DNA of 64,000 nt from Diphasiastrum complanatum (Eukaryota > Streptophyta > Lycopodiopsida > Lycopodiales > Lycopodiaceae): contig CM055097.1 of assembly GCA_029204225.1 (NCBI GenBank), forward strand, positions 41,086,028-41,150,027, in the 5' to 3' direction. A program made the position numbers and the translations under genes. Within the stretch, counting starts at the first letter, position 1, and each line of letters opens with the position of its first letter. The notes below the pieces were generated by a model. That model had not been told where the DNA came from, made no database searches, and saw only the letters and a list, made by a program, of their open reading frames with translations. This document shows positions 37,067 through 48,952 of this stretch, in pieces.

Positions 37067-38575
37067 GGCCATGAAGATTGAATATGATGCCTTGATCACC
37101 AACCACACATGGGAGCTAGTGGATCCACCACCTTATATGCATATCATTGGATGCAAGTGGGTGTTCAAGATCAAGTACAATCATGAGGCTCCATCAACAA
37201 GTACAAGGCAAGAATATGTGCTAAAGGCTTTGCACAAATATATGGCATTGGCTATGAAGAAACCTTTGCTCCTGTAGCAAAGATGGTGACAATAAGAATC
37301 ATAATCTCTCTTGTCTTATTTTTAAAGTGGAAACTATTTCAACTTGATGTCTCCAACGCTTTTTTGAATGGCTATCTTGAGGAGGAGATATACATGGAGC
37401 AGCCTCAAGGATTTATCAAGGATAAATCTAAGGTGTGCTTGCTATTTAGAAGTCTTTATGGCTTAAAGCAAGCACCTAGATCATGGTACTCAAGACTCAA
37501 CAACTTTCTACTTTCATTAGGATTTGTGCTTAGTGACTATGATCCTTCTATGTACTTAGAATTTGATGGTAATAATATTGTCATTTCTCCTAATCTATGT
37601 AGATGACATTATTCTTAGTGGAAGTTGTTTGATCCTAGTTCAAGAAGCCAAAGATGCATTAGGAAAAGAATTTAAAATGCAAGATCTAGGAGAGATCCAT
37701 TACATTTTGGGCCTTGAGATTGATTTTCATGAAGAGTATGCTTTTATTGGTCAATCTAGATATGTCTTTTCTATGTTGAGAAAATTCAATATGCAAAATT
37801 GTAAAGGCATAGATACTCCCATGGAGCAACATGTAAAAGATCCTATTAAAGGTGATGAAAGATCCTTCGAGGACATCACACTTTATAGGAGTCTTATAGG
37901 CTCTTTAATTTGGCTTACTATCACTAGACCCAATTTGAGCTATTGTGTGCACAAATTGAGTCAATTTATGCAAGATCCCAAGATCCAACATTGGAAGATG
38001 GCCAAGAGAGTTCTAAGATATGTATCTTCTACTCAAGATTATGGTTTACAGTACAAGAATGAAAATCTAACCATTGTTGGCTATTCAGATTCCGATTTTG
38101 CAAGTGATAAAATGGATCGGAAGTCCATTAATGCATATATTATCTTTGTTGGAGGCAATCTTGTATCTTGGCTTTCAAAGAAGCAAGATACCATATCTCT
38201 ATCATCTTGTGAGGCCGAGTACAAAGCACTCACTACAACAACTAAAGAGGTGCTTTGGATCAAGAGGTTAATCGTGGAGCTAAAGTGCATCAAAGAGGAT
38301 GATCTTCCCTTGATCAAATGTGACAACATATCGGCACAAGCTCTTGCAAACAATCCTATTTTTCATGTAAGAAGCAAGCATATAGAAGTGGCACACCATT
38401 TTGTAAGGGAAAAGCTCATTGGAGGTGAAATCGACCTAGAACATGTCGACACATCTTCGTGTATTGCTAATCTTCTCACGAATCCACTTTGCAAAAGTGC
38501 CTTTTCCAAGCATTGGTCTAATCTTGGTCTTATCTCGAGATCAATGCTTGATCCACATTAGATACATTTTTAGTC
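37067..38575 (+). pseudogene. Co8 reverse transcriptase and RNase H
   Basis: RT runs through three frames: NHTWELVDPPPYMHIIGCKW, then MVTIRIIISLVLFLKWKL, QLDVSNAFLNGYLEEEIYM, SLYGLKQAPRSWYS, and after a shift near 37580 LLIYVDDIILSG with an intact YVDD box. From there one frame of about 330 codons continues to 38561 with IGSLIWLTITRPNLSY, RVLRYVSSTQDYG, YSDSDFASDKMDRKS, KKQDTISLSSCEAEYKAL, KCDNISAQALANNPIFH and LLTNPLCKSAF. Confidence 0.88.
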
Positions 38576-38580
38576 ATTTG

Positions 38581-39196
38581 TGTCAAAATTATTGAAAAAT
38601 CTATCTAATGTTGTGAGTATGGGTCCTAAAAATGCCAAAGATGAATTGAGCTCTTTTGGCTTAGTAAAGACCCATCTTAGAATTAAATATTCAAGGTAGG
38701 TAGAAGTAGAAACTCGAGCTACCATAGGAATTGCCATTTGTACTTTACATGCCACATTTAATGCATGAAAAGACTATGTGGCACAATTAGACATAATGAG
38801 GTGGCTTGGATAAGTCTAGATAGCTTGAGAGGTGGATCCACAACTCCAATTCAACTCAAAGTAGGAGGAGAGTCCATGGATCTATATATATGTGATGTAC
38901 TCTCATTGAGAAAATGATGAAATTTGTGTGTAATGCAAATTTGGACACAAGCTCTTTGTGCCCTCTCTCTCTCTCCATGAGTTTTGTACTTGCTATTTTC
39001 TCTCTCTAGCCGAGTAGAGGCATTTACGATGCTTAATCTTATGTTTTGTTGACAGATCATGCTTGTAACACAATAATATTGCTTGTATGATCAGCTTTCC
39101 TATTGACAACCAATGCCACTCTGATCTTTATGATATTATTGGGCTTAGGAGATCAAAAATACATGTGTAGGGCGTCCCACACGTGTGAATTCAGCA
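38581..39196 (+). repeat. Co8 3' LTR
   Basis: 616 bp partner of 33570-34183, followed by target duplication GTTTG. CACACGTGTG at 39178-39187. Confidence 0.92.
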
Positions 39197-39201
39197 GTTT
39201 G

Positions 39202-39876
39202 CCATGTTTTCGTAAAGCTAATCTACAAAACTGTCTTTTAACTAACTTACTCATCTGCACGAATACTTTGTGTTTGGCACCTGAGTAACATATCACGTGG
39301 GTACAATTTTCCACAGTCACTGATAGAGAAGTATATACACATGTGAAATGCAAGTCCTTGCCTAAGGAATTGAGCCATTGATCTGTATTCATGTTTGTAA
39401 CAAAGATATATGTTTCTAACATATTCATGAACTATTTGCGTTCTTTAACCATGATTGGACTTTGGTTGTTGAGGACTTCTATCTAGAACACATCAGTTCA
39501 AGAATAAGATTAACTATTTGTCTGTTCGTACACGTCTGCATCGAATATAATGCAAATCCTTGTTGACAATTTAATCAGTCAGATTGTAGTTCATTTTTGC
39601 TACTCTAATAGCCTTATAGAACGCTTTTCATTCGGTTTGATAGAGGAAGATTGTTGTTCTATATTTGTCATCATCACACACCCACAACAAAAGTAATATT
39701 GGTTACTTACTAAATGTCTATTGACAACCAAATTAACACACGACACCATTTCATTCGCAATAAGTCAGGAGTGTACCAATTAAACAACTTTTAAGTGCTA
39801 TCTCCTTGGGGAACGACATAAATACTACACAAATCTAGCAATTCTATGTTGGTATATCATGACATATGCCAATTTT
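39202..39876 (+). other. Gy4 5' LTR end or leader (inferred)
   Basis: No gene. The stretch leads into the gypsy PBS at 39877 and probably includes the right part of the Gy4 LTR, with the left part beyond Co8 at or before 33569. LTR ends were not fixed. Confidence 0.45.
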
Positions 39877-39894
39877 TGGCGTCGTTGCCGGGGA
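39877..39894 (+). promoter_or_regulatory. Gy4 primer-binding site, TGGCGCCGTTGCCGGGGA type
   Basis: TGGCGTCGTTGCCGGGGA has one change from the PBS typical of plant Athila/Tat gypsy elements. It lies 55 bases before the gag start, which fits. Confidence 0.85.
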
Positions 39895-39948
39895 TAGCCA
39901 AATAAAGTTGATACAAATTGACAACTCCATCTCCATTCCTAGTGTATG

Positions 39949-40068
39949 TCAAATAGAGCTGCTCGACTAGAAAGATATCAGAAACTTCACGACGATTTTT
40001 TCGAAAGTCTTCAAGAATCTTTGCAAAGAGGAGATTCACCCTTCCATAACCATATTTCACGACAACGA
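39949..40068 (+). pseudogene. gag: Gy4 gag N-terminus (39 codons)
   Basis: An ATG 55 bases after the PBS opens MSNRAARLERYQKLHDDFFE and SLQESLQRGDSPFHNHISRQ before a TAA. The Arg-rich, helical start is like that of plant gypsy gags. The remaining gag up to about 40330 is missing or replaced by unrelated sequence, so gag is largely deleted. Confidence 0.6.
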
Positions 40069-40333
40069 GAATAAAAGCATGGCCGAGTCGACAAAAGTAC
40101 TAAATCTACCAGAAATTTAATGTCGGACATCTGTAGAAGGTGTACTATACTCGCAAGCCTATGGCACGAGAATTAGAGGTAGATTAGCTCTCAAATAGGC
40201 CCAAAGTGAAAAGGGATTCAAGTACTCAAAAATGCAATTTGGTTTTAAAAAAATTTGTAAAGTCAAGTTGCTATGGCACATGGTTTTGGGTGAACCAAAA
40301 ATCCTAACCCTAGGAATGTCTATATAAGGGCAT

Positions 40334-42317
40334 GTGACACCATTTGGACACTCTAAAGAAGACTATAAGTCTGTGAATGTAAAATATGTCGAAGATCCTT
40401 CTCAGGAAGTACTCTTTATATTTCAAGATGATGTGACTACTAATTATATTCATGGTACCACAACACCTGTTCAACAAGGCAAATCAAAGTTTGCACCGAA
40501 AAGACACAATCCACTAGAATTTGTTGGTCCTGTAATCAAGTCTACCAGTTCGATGAAACCTGTTTCGGGAAATTGCTATAACTATGGTGAACCAGAAAAT
40601 TTTTCACCTGATTGTCCATAGCCACGAAAGCCGATCATATTTATACCTTTATGTTTGAACTGCAAAGAACCTCGCCACAAGTATCCGTACTGTCCACAAC
40701 CACAGAAGCCATGTCCAAAGTACAAGTATGTTGCTACACTTGTTGTTGCTACTGATTTGAAAGTAAAACCTTCGGCAGACGCTGTTGTGCAGAAGGTTGA
40801 TGTCATCGAAACCAAACAGACAAAGACAGTTGACCAATCTTGGCCAAGTGATGTCGAGAAGTTATTTAATGCTACTACGAGAAGCAAAAGCTCCTTGAAA
40901 CCTGACACAAAAGTATCTTCAAAGAAGTGGAAAAATTCCTCGAAGAAGAAATCTTCGAGCAAGTCAATAACGAAAGAAGATCTTAAAGCTGATCCTGATT
41001 ACGATCATGATGCAATGAAGTTATTCTCGAAAGATATTTTTGCGGAAGTGAAAGAAATTATCAATTCCGAATTACAAATAGCCGCTGCAGAGAAGAAATT
41101 CACCTTTGACAAAGAGGACATGGAAATCACGAAGACAAAAGTTTCGGAGGCCACTATTGACAAGCCCATCTCGAAAGCGAAGACAAAAGACTATGACATT
41201 GTAACTAATATTGGTTTACTTTGTTCCAATATAACTTTTGAGCAATTGTTGGCAAATAATAATTATTACCATAAACAATTAAAAGGTCTCTCTGTCTATA
41301 AGAAGAAAAAACAAATTTCTCTGCCAGATGTTGGTGTACTATCTATTGATTTAGGAGACCTTGGTGCAACAGAAATTGACGTCACAATTGATGGATGCTT
41401 AATCGAAAAGGTGCCGATTGACTCAAGTTCGGGTGTCAACATAATAACTGAAGACACTACTCATGCCTTAGGTTTGACTAATATTCAACCTACCCAAAGA
41501 AATATCAAGTTGGCCAATTCGACACGAAGAAAACCTATTGGTGAATTGAAGGACGTGACTGTATATATTCAAGCCAAGTCTTTTACAATGAACTTTATTG
41601 TTATTAAACCACTTGGTTTGTCATCTTACTCTGTTTTGATTGGACGATCTTGGCTTTATTAGTCTAACACAAGTGTACACTGGAAGTTCAGAGAACTAAG
41701 ATTCCAGACTGGTGAGACAACTAATCATGGAAAGCCAGAAGAACTGATTATCACCTGGAAACGTGACAGATATGAAGGCGAAACTCCTACGTTCGACACC
41801 AGTTTCACTTTAGAAGATTCTTCTTATGCCCTTAATATATTCTCTAATGCATCAGACTTCAAATTAAATTATTTCGAATGCTATGAGAATAACGATTTAT
41901 CAGATGACGAAGAAGAATTATTTGATGTCTGCAATACATATGCTGATATAATTTTAAATGAATCAAAAGATGCAGACAAGAATTCTGAGGATTCTGATCA
42001 AGATACAGATGACGAATCTAACGAATCCAAACAAGAATTTGATAATAAACACTAGGCTGACGACAAGAATAAATCCAAGGAGTCAGCCACGTGCGAAATT
42101 CATGGCCATACCAAGGCTAGTATGATGGAAGATATAATTTTGTTAGATTCTACAAAGCTCATTGAACTTGCACCTGGAAAATTTGTGCATGTTTCTAAGT
42201 CCCTTGGAGAGACATAATTAGCAAAATTTATTGAGCTATTGAAATAGTACCAAGATGTATTTGCATGGTCGCTCGAAGACTTGAAGGAAATACCTGCTAA
42301 ATTTGGTGAGCACCGAA
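40334..42317 (+). pseudogene. Gy4 gag C-terminus, zinc knuckles, protease and RT start
   Basis: The first frame has a ruined zinc knuckle (NCYNYGEPENFSPDC); the second knuckle is also damaged (LNCKEPRHKYPYC). The 335-codon frame 40655-41662 holds a Lys/Ser-rich spacer and the protease (LSIDLGDLGATEIDV, VPIDSSSGVNIITED, then LIGRSWLY). After a stop, further sequence runs in frame with acidic stretches to an RT entry (ELAPGKFVHVSKSL, YQDVFAWSLEDLKEIPAKFG) and stops at GEHR (42315), where Co9 is inserted. The continuation (DLKEDAAPVRQRQYR) is at 50298-48953 on the other strand. Confidence 0.87.
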
Positions 42318-43298
42318 TGATGAAGAAATTCGCGGTCACGAAATAGTCCTGAAAGCGAAACAATCGCGATTCTCAATGCGATTCGGATGGAGTTCAGATG
42401 TGGTCGTTGGACACTGCCAGTTAAATCACTCCTATAGTCATCCAGAATGTAGTCAGGCACTGCTGATCTATGTTTATAAATTAATGTAGCATTCAACAAA
42501 TTCAAGCAATGTGCGGAATTAAATGAATGGGAGAATCAGACACACGAATAATAGCAGACGCATTTGCATTCAAGATCATACATCACAAAATTGACATGTG
42601 CGCAATGGCTAAAAGATCATCTATTGATTTTTCTCTGATTCTTCAAGCACTGCATGCAAATCCACGCAATGCGTTGGCATGAGTGAAATACAGTTCTCTC
42701 ACGAGTGGATGTCTCACTTACTAGCGGACTTGTGGATCTTTATGGATCCTTATCACTAAACACGTCTCGCACGCAGGCGGACTTCTTGTCTGTATTTCAT
42801 CTTGATTGCTTACTAGCATCAAACTACTTCATGTGTGTGTTCATCTTGTGTGTCAAGCATCATCTAGTAAGTATATAGTCGCTCTTTGTAACTTTAAGAT
42901 TAGAGTGATTAAGCATCTACAACTAATCAAGAAATTACAAGAGTGGCAGATTAGCCACAACCTAGAGTGTATCTGCTAATGTCATGTCATCAGATAAGAT
43001 ATCTATACTTCTGGGTACTTGCATGATCTTTGCTGGTACTCTTTGGAGCGTGAGGGCAGAAAGTCTTTCACGACGTTTTTTGTGTCGTGTTGTTGGTTTC
43101 GTTTCCGTCGTCTGACTTTCTCGTGTTGGACCACAAAATATTCTCGTTCGCGAATCTTTCGTGTTCGTTTCTTCCCGTCAGGTGTTTGCAAAACTTTCGT
43201 GCTTCGTGTCTCTTGACTTCCGTGTTCGCGAACATCTTCATCAGATAGAGGGCTGAAAGCTAGCAAAGCTTTGCAAATAGAAACGTTTTGTTTCTTCA
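42318..43298 (-). repeat. Co9 3' LTR
   Basis: 981-bp LTR read on the minus strand from TGAAGAAACAAAACG (43298) to TCATCA (42318). It directly follows the purine-rich GAGAGGGAGC. It matches 50299-51242 in inverted orientation. It has many CGAA/TTCG words and the palindrome GTTCGCGAAC (43224-43233). CCGAA at 42313-42317 is one target duplication copy. Confidence 0.85.
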
Positions 43299-43713
43299 GC
43301 TCCCTCTCAAAGCATGATAGCTTTACGATCTCGAGACTGCTCCTCTGTCTCTCAAAGAGTCCTTTGTCCAGGGCTTTGGTGAAGATGTCAGTAACCATGT
43401 CTTTCGTTCCGATGAAGGTGGTCTGCAGCATCTTCTTTTCAATCAGATCCCTGATCAAATGATACTTGATCGCGATGTGTTTCGTTTTGGAATAGAACAC
43501 ACAATCTTTTATCAAGTGTATTGTAGAGATGTTGTCCATCTGCAAGACTAGAGGCTCATTCCTTGTTTCGTCCAATTCGTCCAGGAACTGCCTTAGCCAG
43601 ATTATCTCGTTGGCCATCTTTGCTGCTGCAATGTACTCTGCTTCGTAGGATGACTGGGCTACAACCGTCTACTTCTTGCTGACCTAGAGAACTGTTGCTC
43701 TTGATGTGATGGT
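43299..43713 (-). pseudogene. Co9 RNase H, C-terminal part
   Basis: Read from about 43690 on the minus strand: VVAQSSYEAEYIAAAKMANE, IIWLRQFLDELDETR, LQMDNISTIHLIKDCVFYSK, TKHIAIKYHLIRDLIEKKM and MVTDIFTKALDKGLFER. The frame runs past the RNase H end into the LTR. The upstream part (SKK then a stop) is damaged and joins Co10 LTR-like sequence near 43714. Confidence 0.87.
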
Positions 43714-43945
43714 GCTTGTCTTGTCTTGTTGCACTTGACGTTGTGCTATGGTGATTGATCCGGTCAGGTGTTTAAACTATTTTCTTAACTTGGTATCAGA
43801 GCCCTTGGTGGCTACAATCACCGGACAAGAATAGAGAGTTGCGAATTGACGACGGTTTGTTGGCCAGGAAGCACAAAACTGAGTCTGTGGAGATTTGTGG
43901 AATAACTCAAAACTGTAAGAAGATTCATGCCTGAGCATATCCCAA
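43714..43945 (+). promoter_or_regulatory. Co10: LTR end, PBS and leader of a Co4-type copia
   Basis: About 77 bases of LTR end (CGGTCAGGTGTTTAAAC and flank) precede the perfect PBS TGGTATCAGAGCC at 43791-43803. The leader reads as an open frame with PDKNRELRID, LLARKHKTESVEI and a stop near 43932. It is the same family as Co4, where the leader continues into integrase. Here the homology stops and an unrelated stretch follows. Confidence 0.78.
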
Positions 43946-44430
43946 GAAGTCTCTCTTCTCTCGTAGTTGGGGTTTTAGTAGGAAATATTGAAGATCTTTC
44001 TCCATTTACAAGTTTTTTCAGAGCTGTGAAGAGCCAGAAGTGGGTGCCCTGCTACTGTTGTGGTTGTGTGGAGAGGCCGTGGGCGGTCGTGGATCAACCA
44101 GTGTGCAGGAGTGGAGCAATCACAACTTCCATAGCTTGAATGTAAAGTCTTGGAGCTGCCATCGTAGAAAGAGAAGGAGGAGGGAGGCGCAAAAGTCGCG
44201 CACAAGGAATCTGAGAGTGGCTGTAGCGGCTGAAGATGTCTAGCGCGTGGAGGAGTAGGCTTTAATGCCCAGATGTTTTTTTGAACCATCAGATGAGCCT
44301 CAGTTAGATTAATGGCCAAGATGAAGTTCTCAGGGAGAAACGTGGGCCACAGGATGGAGGATTACCCTTAGGTGGGCTTTGAAAGGGCTAAAGAATTGAA
44401 AGGCAAAATAGGCCTTCTTTTTATTGGTCC
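43946..44430. other. Unassigned stretch, less A+T-rich than its surroundings
   Basis: A region with long G-rich runs (near 44040-44240). A 114-codon minus-strand frame (44319-43975), rich in Pro, Ser, Leu and Thr, and two 67-70-codon plus-strand frames are open but look like compositional by-products. No family is recognised. Confidence 0.4.
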
Positions 44431-44621
44431 CAAGTTTTGTGAAAGGTGAAGTTTCTTCATACTAAAGAAACAATTCAAAAACCCAAATTGCCCTTATTTT
44501 CACCTCCTTTAGCCTATTTTGGCCAAACGAAAGGCGATAGCCTCCAAACAAAGGACACGTTGACTGTACTTGAAAGTACGGTATGCCAAAACAGAGTGAT
44601 TGTTGTGGAGAACTCACAAGC
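44431..44621. other. Junction sequence beside Co11 gag
   Basis: Short A+T-rich stretch with no homology that I recognise. Frames overlapping the gag run through it without conserved residues. Confidence 0.4.
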
Positions 44622-44776
44622 TCTTGTCCACCTTGAGGCTCTTCCTCCTCACCAATGACAAGTTCAAAGAGATCTTGGAGCACTAAAAGTGACTCCATTC
44701 TAACTTTCCATATTGAATAGTTACTAGAATTGAGCCTCTCATTAGCTTCTATAAGAAATGCACTAGCAGATCTCAT
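44622..44776 (-). pseudogene. gag: Co11: gag N-terminus of a Co12-type copia
   Basis: Fifty-two codons from MRSASAFLIEANERL (44776) through SSNYSIWKVRMESLLVLQDL to EEEEPQGGQELV, then homology ends. The start is chosen by alignment with Co12, though the frame is open 19 codons further upstream. It is a truncated copy. Confidence 0.85.
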
Positions 44777-45230
44777 CTTGCTAGATCCTTGTACAATGAT
44801 GTACTTCTTGGCTCTCCCTACTATCTTTCTCAAAATTTTGCCTCACAAGCAACTCTCTTGAATCACTCAAAACTCAAGAAGTAAGATCTTGAATGATCTT
44901 AAATTCAAAAAGAACTTGGGAAGAATTATGCACACTCTATTCACAATAATATATTGGATTTGACTTTTGGAAGAGCACAAACCTTCCTTAACTAATTCAA
45001 TATGACTTTTAGTCTCTTTATAGGACTTAAAGCATCAGCCTCCTCACTCTCCCTCAATGATTGAGTGAATTCATAATGATCTATCACCTAGGATTCATAG
45101 ATCATGTGCTTTCCTCTTCTTTGCTACCCTATTCACATCAAATCTACTATGAAAAAATTGATTTTTACAAAGCAAATCACTCACTACACTCTCAGAATCT
45201 TTTATGATGCAAAACTTTGAAGATCTTTCT
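44777..45230 (-). other. Co11 leader
   Basis: Resembles the Co12 leader at 56297-56600 (shared ACTCAAGAAG, AAGATCT and TTGAATGATCTT-type words). No PBS or LTR is attached; the sequence ends at the Gy5 LTR. Confidence 0.65.
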
Positions 45231-45722
45231 TGTAAAGACCACTAGGGAAAACCCCTAAGATGAGGATAGGAAAACACAACAAGAGAGACTAAGGAGCCAA
45301 ACCACCCAACCAAACCTAGATCCCTCCTGGAGAATCCTTCTAGATCTAGCCCCCAAGCCATGCCATGCAATAGCGAGAGGAGAAGAGCTCTACTAGTAAC
45401 CTAGACCAAAGTCGTCGACGGAATAATCACTACCTCAATATATAGAGAGTAGGACCCTGTGCATGAACCCATGCAATCTCCATGAAGGTCAACTATAAAT
45501 AGGTCACAACTCTTCATGCATTCTTCCTGCCTATATCCGTCACACGTACATGCACTACTCCATATGTCTCAATTAGAGTGTTTGGGTCCAATCAAGGTCA
45601 TTAGTCACCAACAGGCCTCGACTTGGAATAAAATCTTGGCGTGACCAATAATCTCGAACACTGGAGGGCCGGTCTACCATATTAGGACTATTCCATGTCC
45701 TTAGCTTAATATGGTCATAGCA
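45231..45722 (-). repeat. Gy5 3' LTR (probable)
   Basis: Plus-strand start TGTAAAGACC, end GGTCATAGCA. Directly beyond the right end the minus strand has the purine-rich AAGGGAGGAATAA, in the correct place for a PPT. It shares short runs with 1701-1928. A second copy was not found. Confidence 0.65.
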
Positions 45723-45734
45723 TTATTCCTCCCT

Positions 45735-45900
45735 TAAATAGGTTTTGTCCTCAGAAAGAAAACATGAAATTATTCCTTAAGCTTTCAAGTCTTACCCATA
45801 AACCATTATTCTTAGTCTGACCTTTCCATCTAAATAAGTGCTCCGAGATGCAATAATTCTTCAATTGCTTGCCTCTACTCATGAATACTAATTCAAATCC
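45735..45900 (-). pseudogene. Gy5 chromodomain-like C-terminus
   Basis: Minus-strand translation from about 45885 gives KQLKNYCISEHLFRWKG then NNGLWVRLESLRNNF, ending in a stop 30-odd bases before the PPT. The EHLFRWKG and LWV-x-x-E-x-L pattern matches the C-terminal chromodomain of plant chromovirus gypsy integrases, which guides insertion to chromatin. Upstream integrase was not recognised. Confidence 0.55.
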
Positions 45901-48689
45901 CAGAGATACTCTAAGCTATAAATCTTCCAAATGGGTTGATCTAATCCAAAAAAAAGTTCATCACCTTCATGTAATTCCAATTACATGAAACAGTGGGTGA
46001 CTTTAATTTATTCCAAAAATCAAATCCGAAAGCTGAAGAAATTCCATTTTAAATTGGTACAAATATTCTTAGAACATCCAAATATTCTAAAATATCACAA
46101 TTTAGTCATCTAAAATCTCCAGGAGATCCATCAAGTCTCAAACAAATATAACTCAATCCAGAGTATTGTAGTTACTCTAACGCGTTAATAGCCCCATTTC
46201 TAGCACCATATGCAAGAAATCAACAACTATCTGTATCTTAATAGATTTATCCGTCTCCTATAAATCTGGAGATATAGACTAAACTTTGTACATAAGCACT
46301 TATAGACTACAATCAGTTAGTAGAATATAATCCACTAAGATAAGCAAATTCCTCATAAGTAATCATTTACCTAATGAAAATGCCTGTGAGATCCATACAA
46401 TCTCAATAAAAACTGGAGTAAAGATTAGAAATCATACACTCATAATAATTAGTATCTATTTATGATTCGTCAATCATTAATAATTAAATTCTTATCATTC
46501 ATCAATCACGATTCACTGGAATCTAACCCCATACTTAATCATTGAAGAACACTGGAGTGTATGTCCAACCAATTCAACTGAATCCCAAAAATTCAGTTTA
46601 TCATTCTTGGAATCAGTAGGATCCGGTATCCAATTGAGCTCACAGGGATGTTATCACTGATGAATCAAGTCTACAATACTCATCCAAGAATTTTGTATAT
46701 CCTATGCACACAATTTCCTGATGAACCAAATGACTTATAAATTATGTGTCTTACAAGCAATATACACAAAACAAACAGTTTTTGATGAATTTCCTTCACG
46801 CTGTCCATTATAACAATTAACTTCCATAAGAGTAAATTAACTACTCAAGTTAATTGCCCATGATTTAGAAATCTTGAATGTCTAGGTGAAAAATTCACTT
46901 ATACTAGTATAACACCACATTTAGATCCTTATCCAAATCATTTTTTAAGTTAACCTCTAGATCTATCATAAGGGATCTGTTAACTCTGCAAATAATTGTC
47001 AAACACAATACTTGATCATATGTCTATGTTCAACGACTAGGTTAAGTGCACCAAATAACCGTAGTACTAGGAATACATGGTAGATCTAAACAAGATTAAT
47101 CATGCACATATGAGAATAATCTCTCTATGACCCAGTACATAAACATATATGTCAATATCTGGCAGATTCCTCCAAAATCTGTCGCGAAACTGGTTTCGTT
47201 TCGTTGTCGCGAACGATTTTGTTTTTTTTAAGATTTTCTTTTGCTATGAAAGCTCACAGGGACCTAGACACGCGATTACACATCACATAACAGATTCCAT
47301 TCTAACAATCAAGATAGAATAAGACAAGGAGATGCATGAAAATAGAGCAATCAATTATCCGTTTGATTTTTTTTAGAGCGAGATTGTCAGTGTCTCGCTC
47401 GTTGATGGCCTGACGCTCTGCTCTTTCGCTGTGTTCTGCTCGTTGGTAGACTTTCATGCACAATTGTGTCGTTTCTCTTCTTCTTCATTTTCTGCTCTAC
47501 TCACGCACATTCTCTGTGTGTGTTTTGATCCAAAAATATGGTTTTTATCTCCACTGTGTGGAATTTACAAGATAGCTAAACATATAATTACAAGAGTAGT
47601 TAATGCTAATCAACTAATCAGTTACTCTCCGTTGTTGCTACGCGTTTCAGCTGGGCGTGAAGTCTAAGACTCCAAGCCCGTTGAGCTGCCCGCTGGCAGC
47701 GTGAAAGATTCTCCTTCGTTTTTTTCATTTCCTTTCGTTTTCTTCGTTTCTTTCGTGTCTTTCCGTTTTGCATCGCTTTGCAATTTTTGCGGTCCTGGAG
47801 GTATGTCTTTACGATTCGATTCGGCCTTCGAGTCAAGGCTCGTTGACTTTCGCGTTGTTGCAAAGTTGCAAGAGTTCACCATCATACTTTTAGCACATAA
47901 TTTCTTCATCCAATCAACCTACTCCATATCGTACAAACCAAGATTAGGTTGACTTATACATACACCTTTGGACATAAGGTTAAGATTAAAACTTTATTCC
48001 ATCTGACCCAGTCACTAGAATCTTAAATTAGTCTTTACCACCACTATCCATAATCATGAATATCTAACCGCTCAAAACTCATTCCTCTAGTTCCAGATTA
48101 TTAAAAACAATCACTAGAGATTTCCTCTATTCCCATTGGATAGTTCCACCATTGCACACATACTGGATTCCACAAAAGAAATCTATGCAACTGGTTGATC
48201 CCATAAAAGTCTTATTCCTATCATTTTCTTCCCCTTCTTTTAAAGTAAATTCCATAATTTCAATTAAAAAGTTCTCAAGAGACAACATATAAGATATCAA
48301 AGATTCGAAAAAGTCAGTAATGAGTATCCAATACTATTACAAACCGGACTTTTTTCTCAAAATCATAAAATATCTTATCCCGAGTGATAGAAACATTACT
48401 CTCAACAATCAACTATCAAATAGAGATAATCATTTGGGCTCATGAAGTCTAAATTCCAATTAATTAGTTGAAACATCAATTGATTCTGAGCTATATTCAC
48501 AAAACTGAAATGGAAGCATAAACTCATATAGCATTAACAGTCCTTCAGAACCTAGTTCTACACTGGAAGGAATTATATGAATCTCAATCCAATTGTCTCG
48601 TATTTAAGAAATTTTTGAAAGTAGAGGTTGAACTTAAAAGAGAAATAGCGTTTAAGGGTTTTCGATTTGAAATTTATGAGATACCATTT
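45901..48689. other. 2.8 kb without recognisable genes
   Basis: Probably a badly decayed Gy5 interior and other repeats. 47400-47900 is richer in TTCG/CGAA words and holds a pyrimidine-rich tract (about 47712-47770), in style like the Co9 LTR but without a clear alignment by eye. No frame is supported. Confidence 0.5.
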
Positions 48690-48798
48690 AGAACTTTTCC
48701 ACATGTATTTCACACGTGTGGACAGACCTTCACATGTGTGGATTCACCTAGATACCAAACAATTAACTTTTACAAAGTGAAAATTGTCAAATTCAACA
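48690..48798 (-). repeat. LTR end of a Co12-type copia
   Basis: Contains CACACGTGTG (48711-48720), then GGACAG, then a second CACATGTGTGG box and an end TCAAATTCAACA, in the same order as the right end of the Co12 LTRs. The left part of this LTR is missing or too diverged. Confidence 0.6.
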
Positions 48799-48952
48799 AA
48801 TTATACATAGGTGGGTCCCGTTGTTGATGATGGTATAAGATGCGACTTTATATTGAAATATTGTCTTCTTCTCCAAGTCATACCCATCAGGATATATCTG
48901 ATCTTTGAGATAAATAATCATTATCTTAATATAAAGAATTTGTAGAAGATAT

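Larger units (their letters stand above)
33570..39196 (+). mobile_element. Co8: complete-ended but decayed copia
   Basis: LTRs of 614 and 616 bp begin TGTCAAAATT and end ATTCAGCA; the target duplication is GTTTG (33565-33569, 39197-39201). By eye the LTRs differ at roughly 14 positions, about 2 percent. PBS, leader, gag, protease, integrase, RT and RNase H are present in order but carry an in-frame stop, several shifts and a deletion at the integrase-RT junction. No purine-rich tract precedes the 3' LTR. Confidence 0.93.

Noticed and set aside
43975-44319. A 114-codon minus-strand frame rich in Pro, Ser, Leu and Thr
   Set aside because: The composition follows the local G-rich strand. There is no family match and other frames are equally open.
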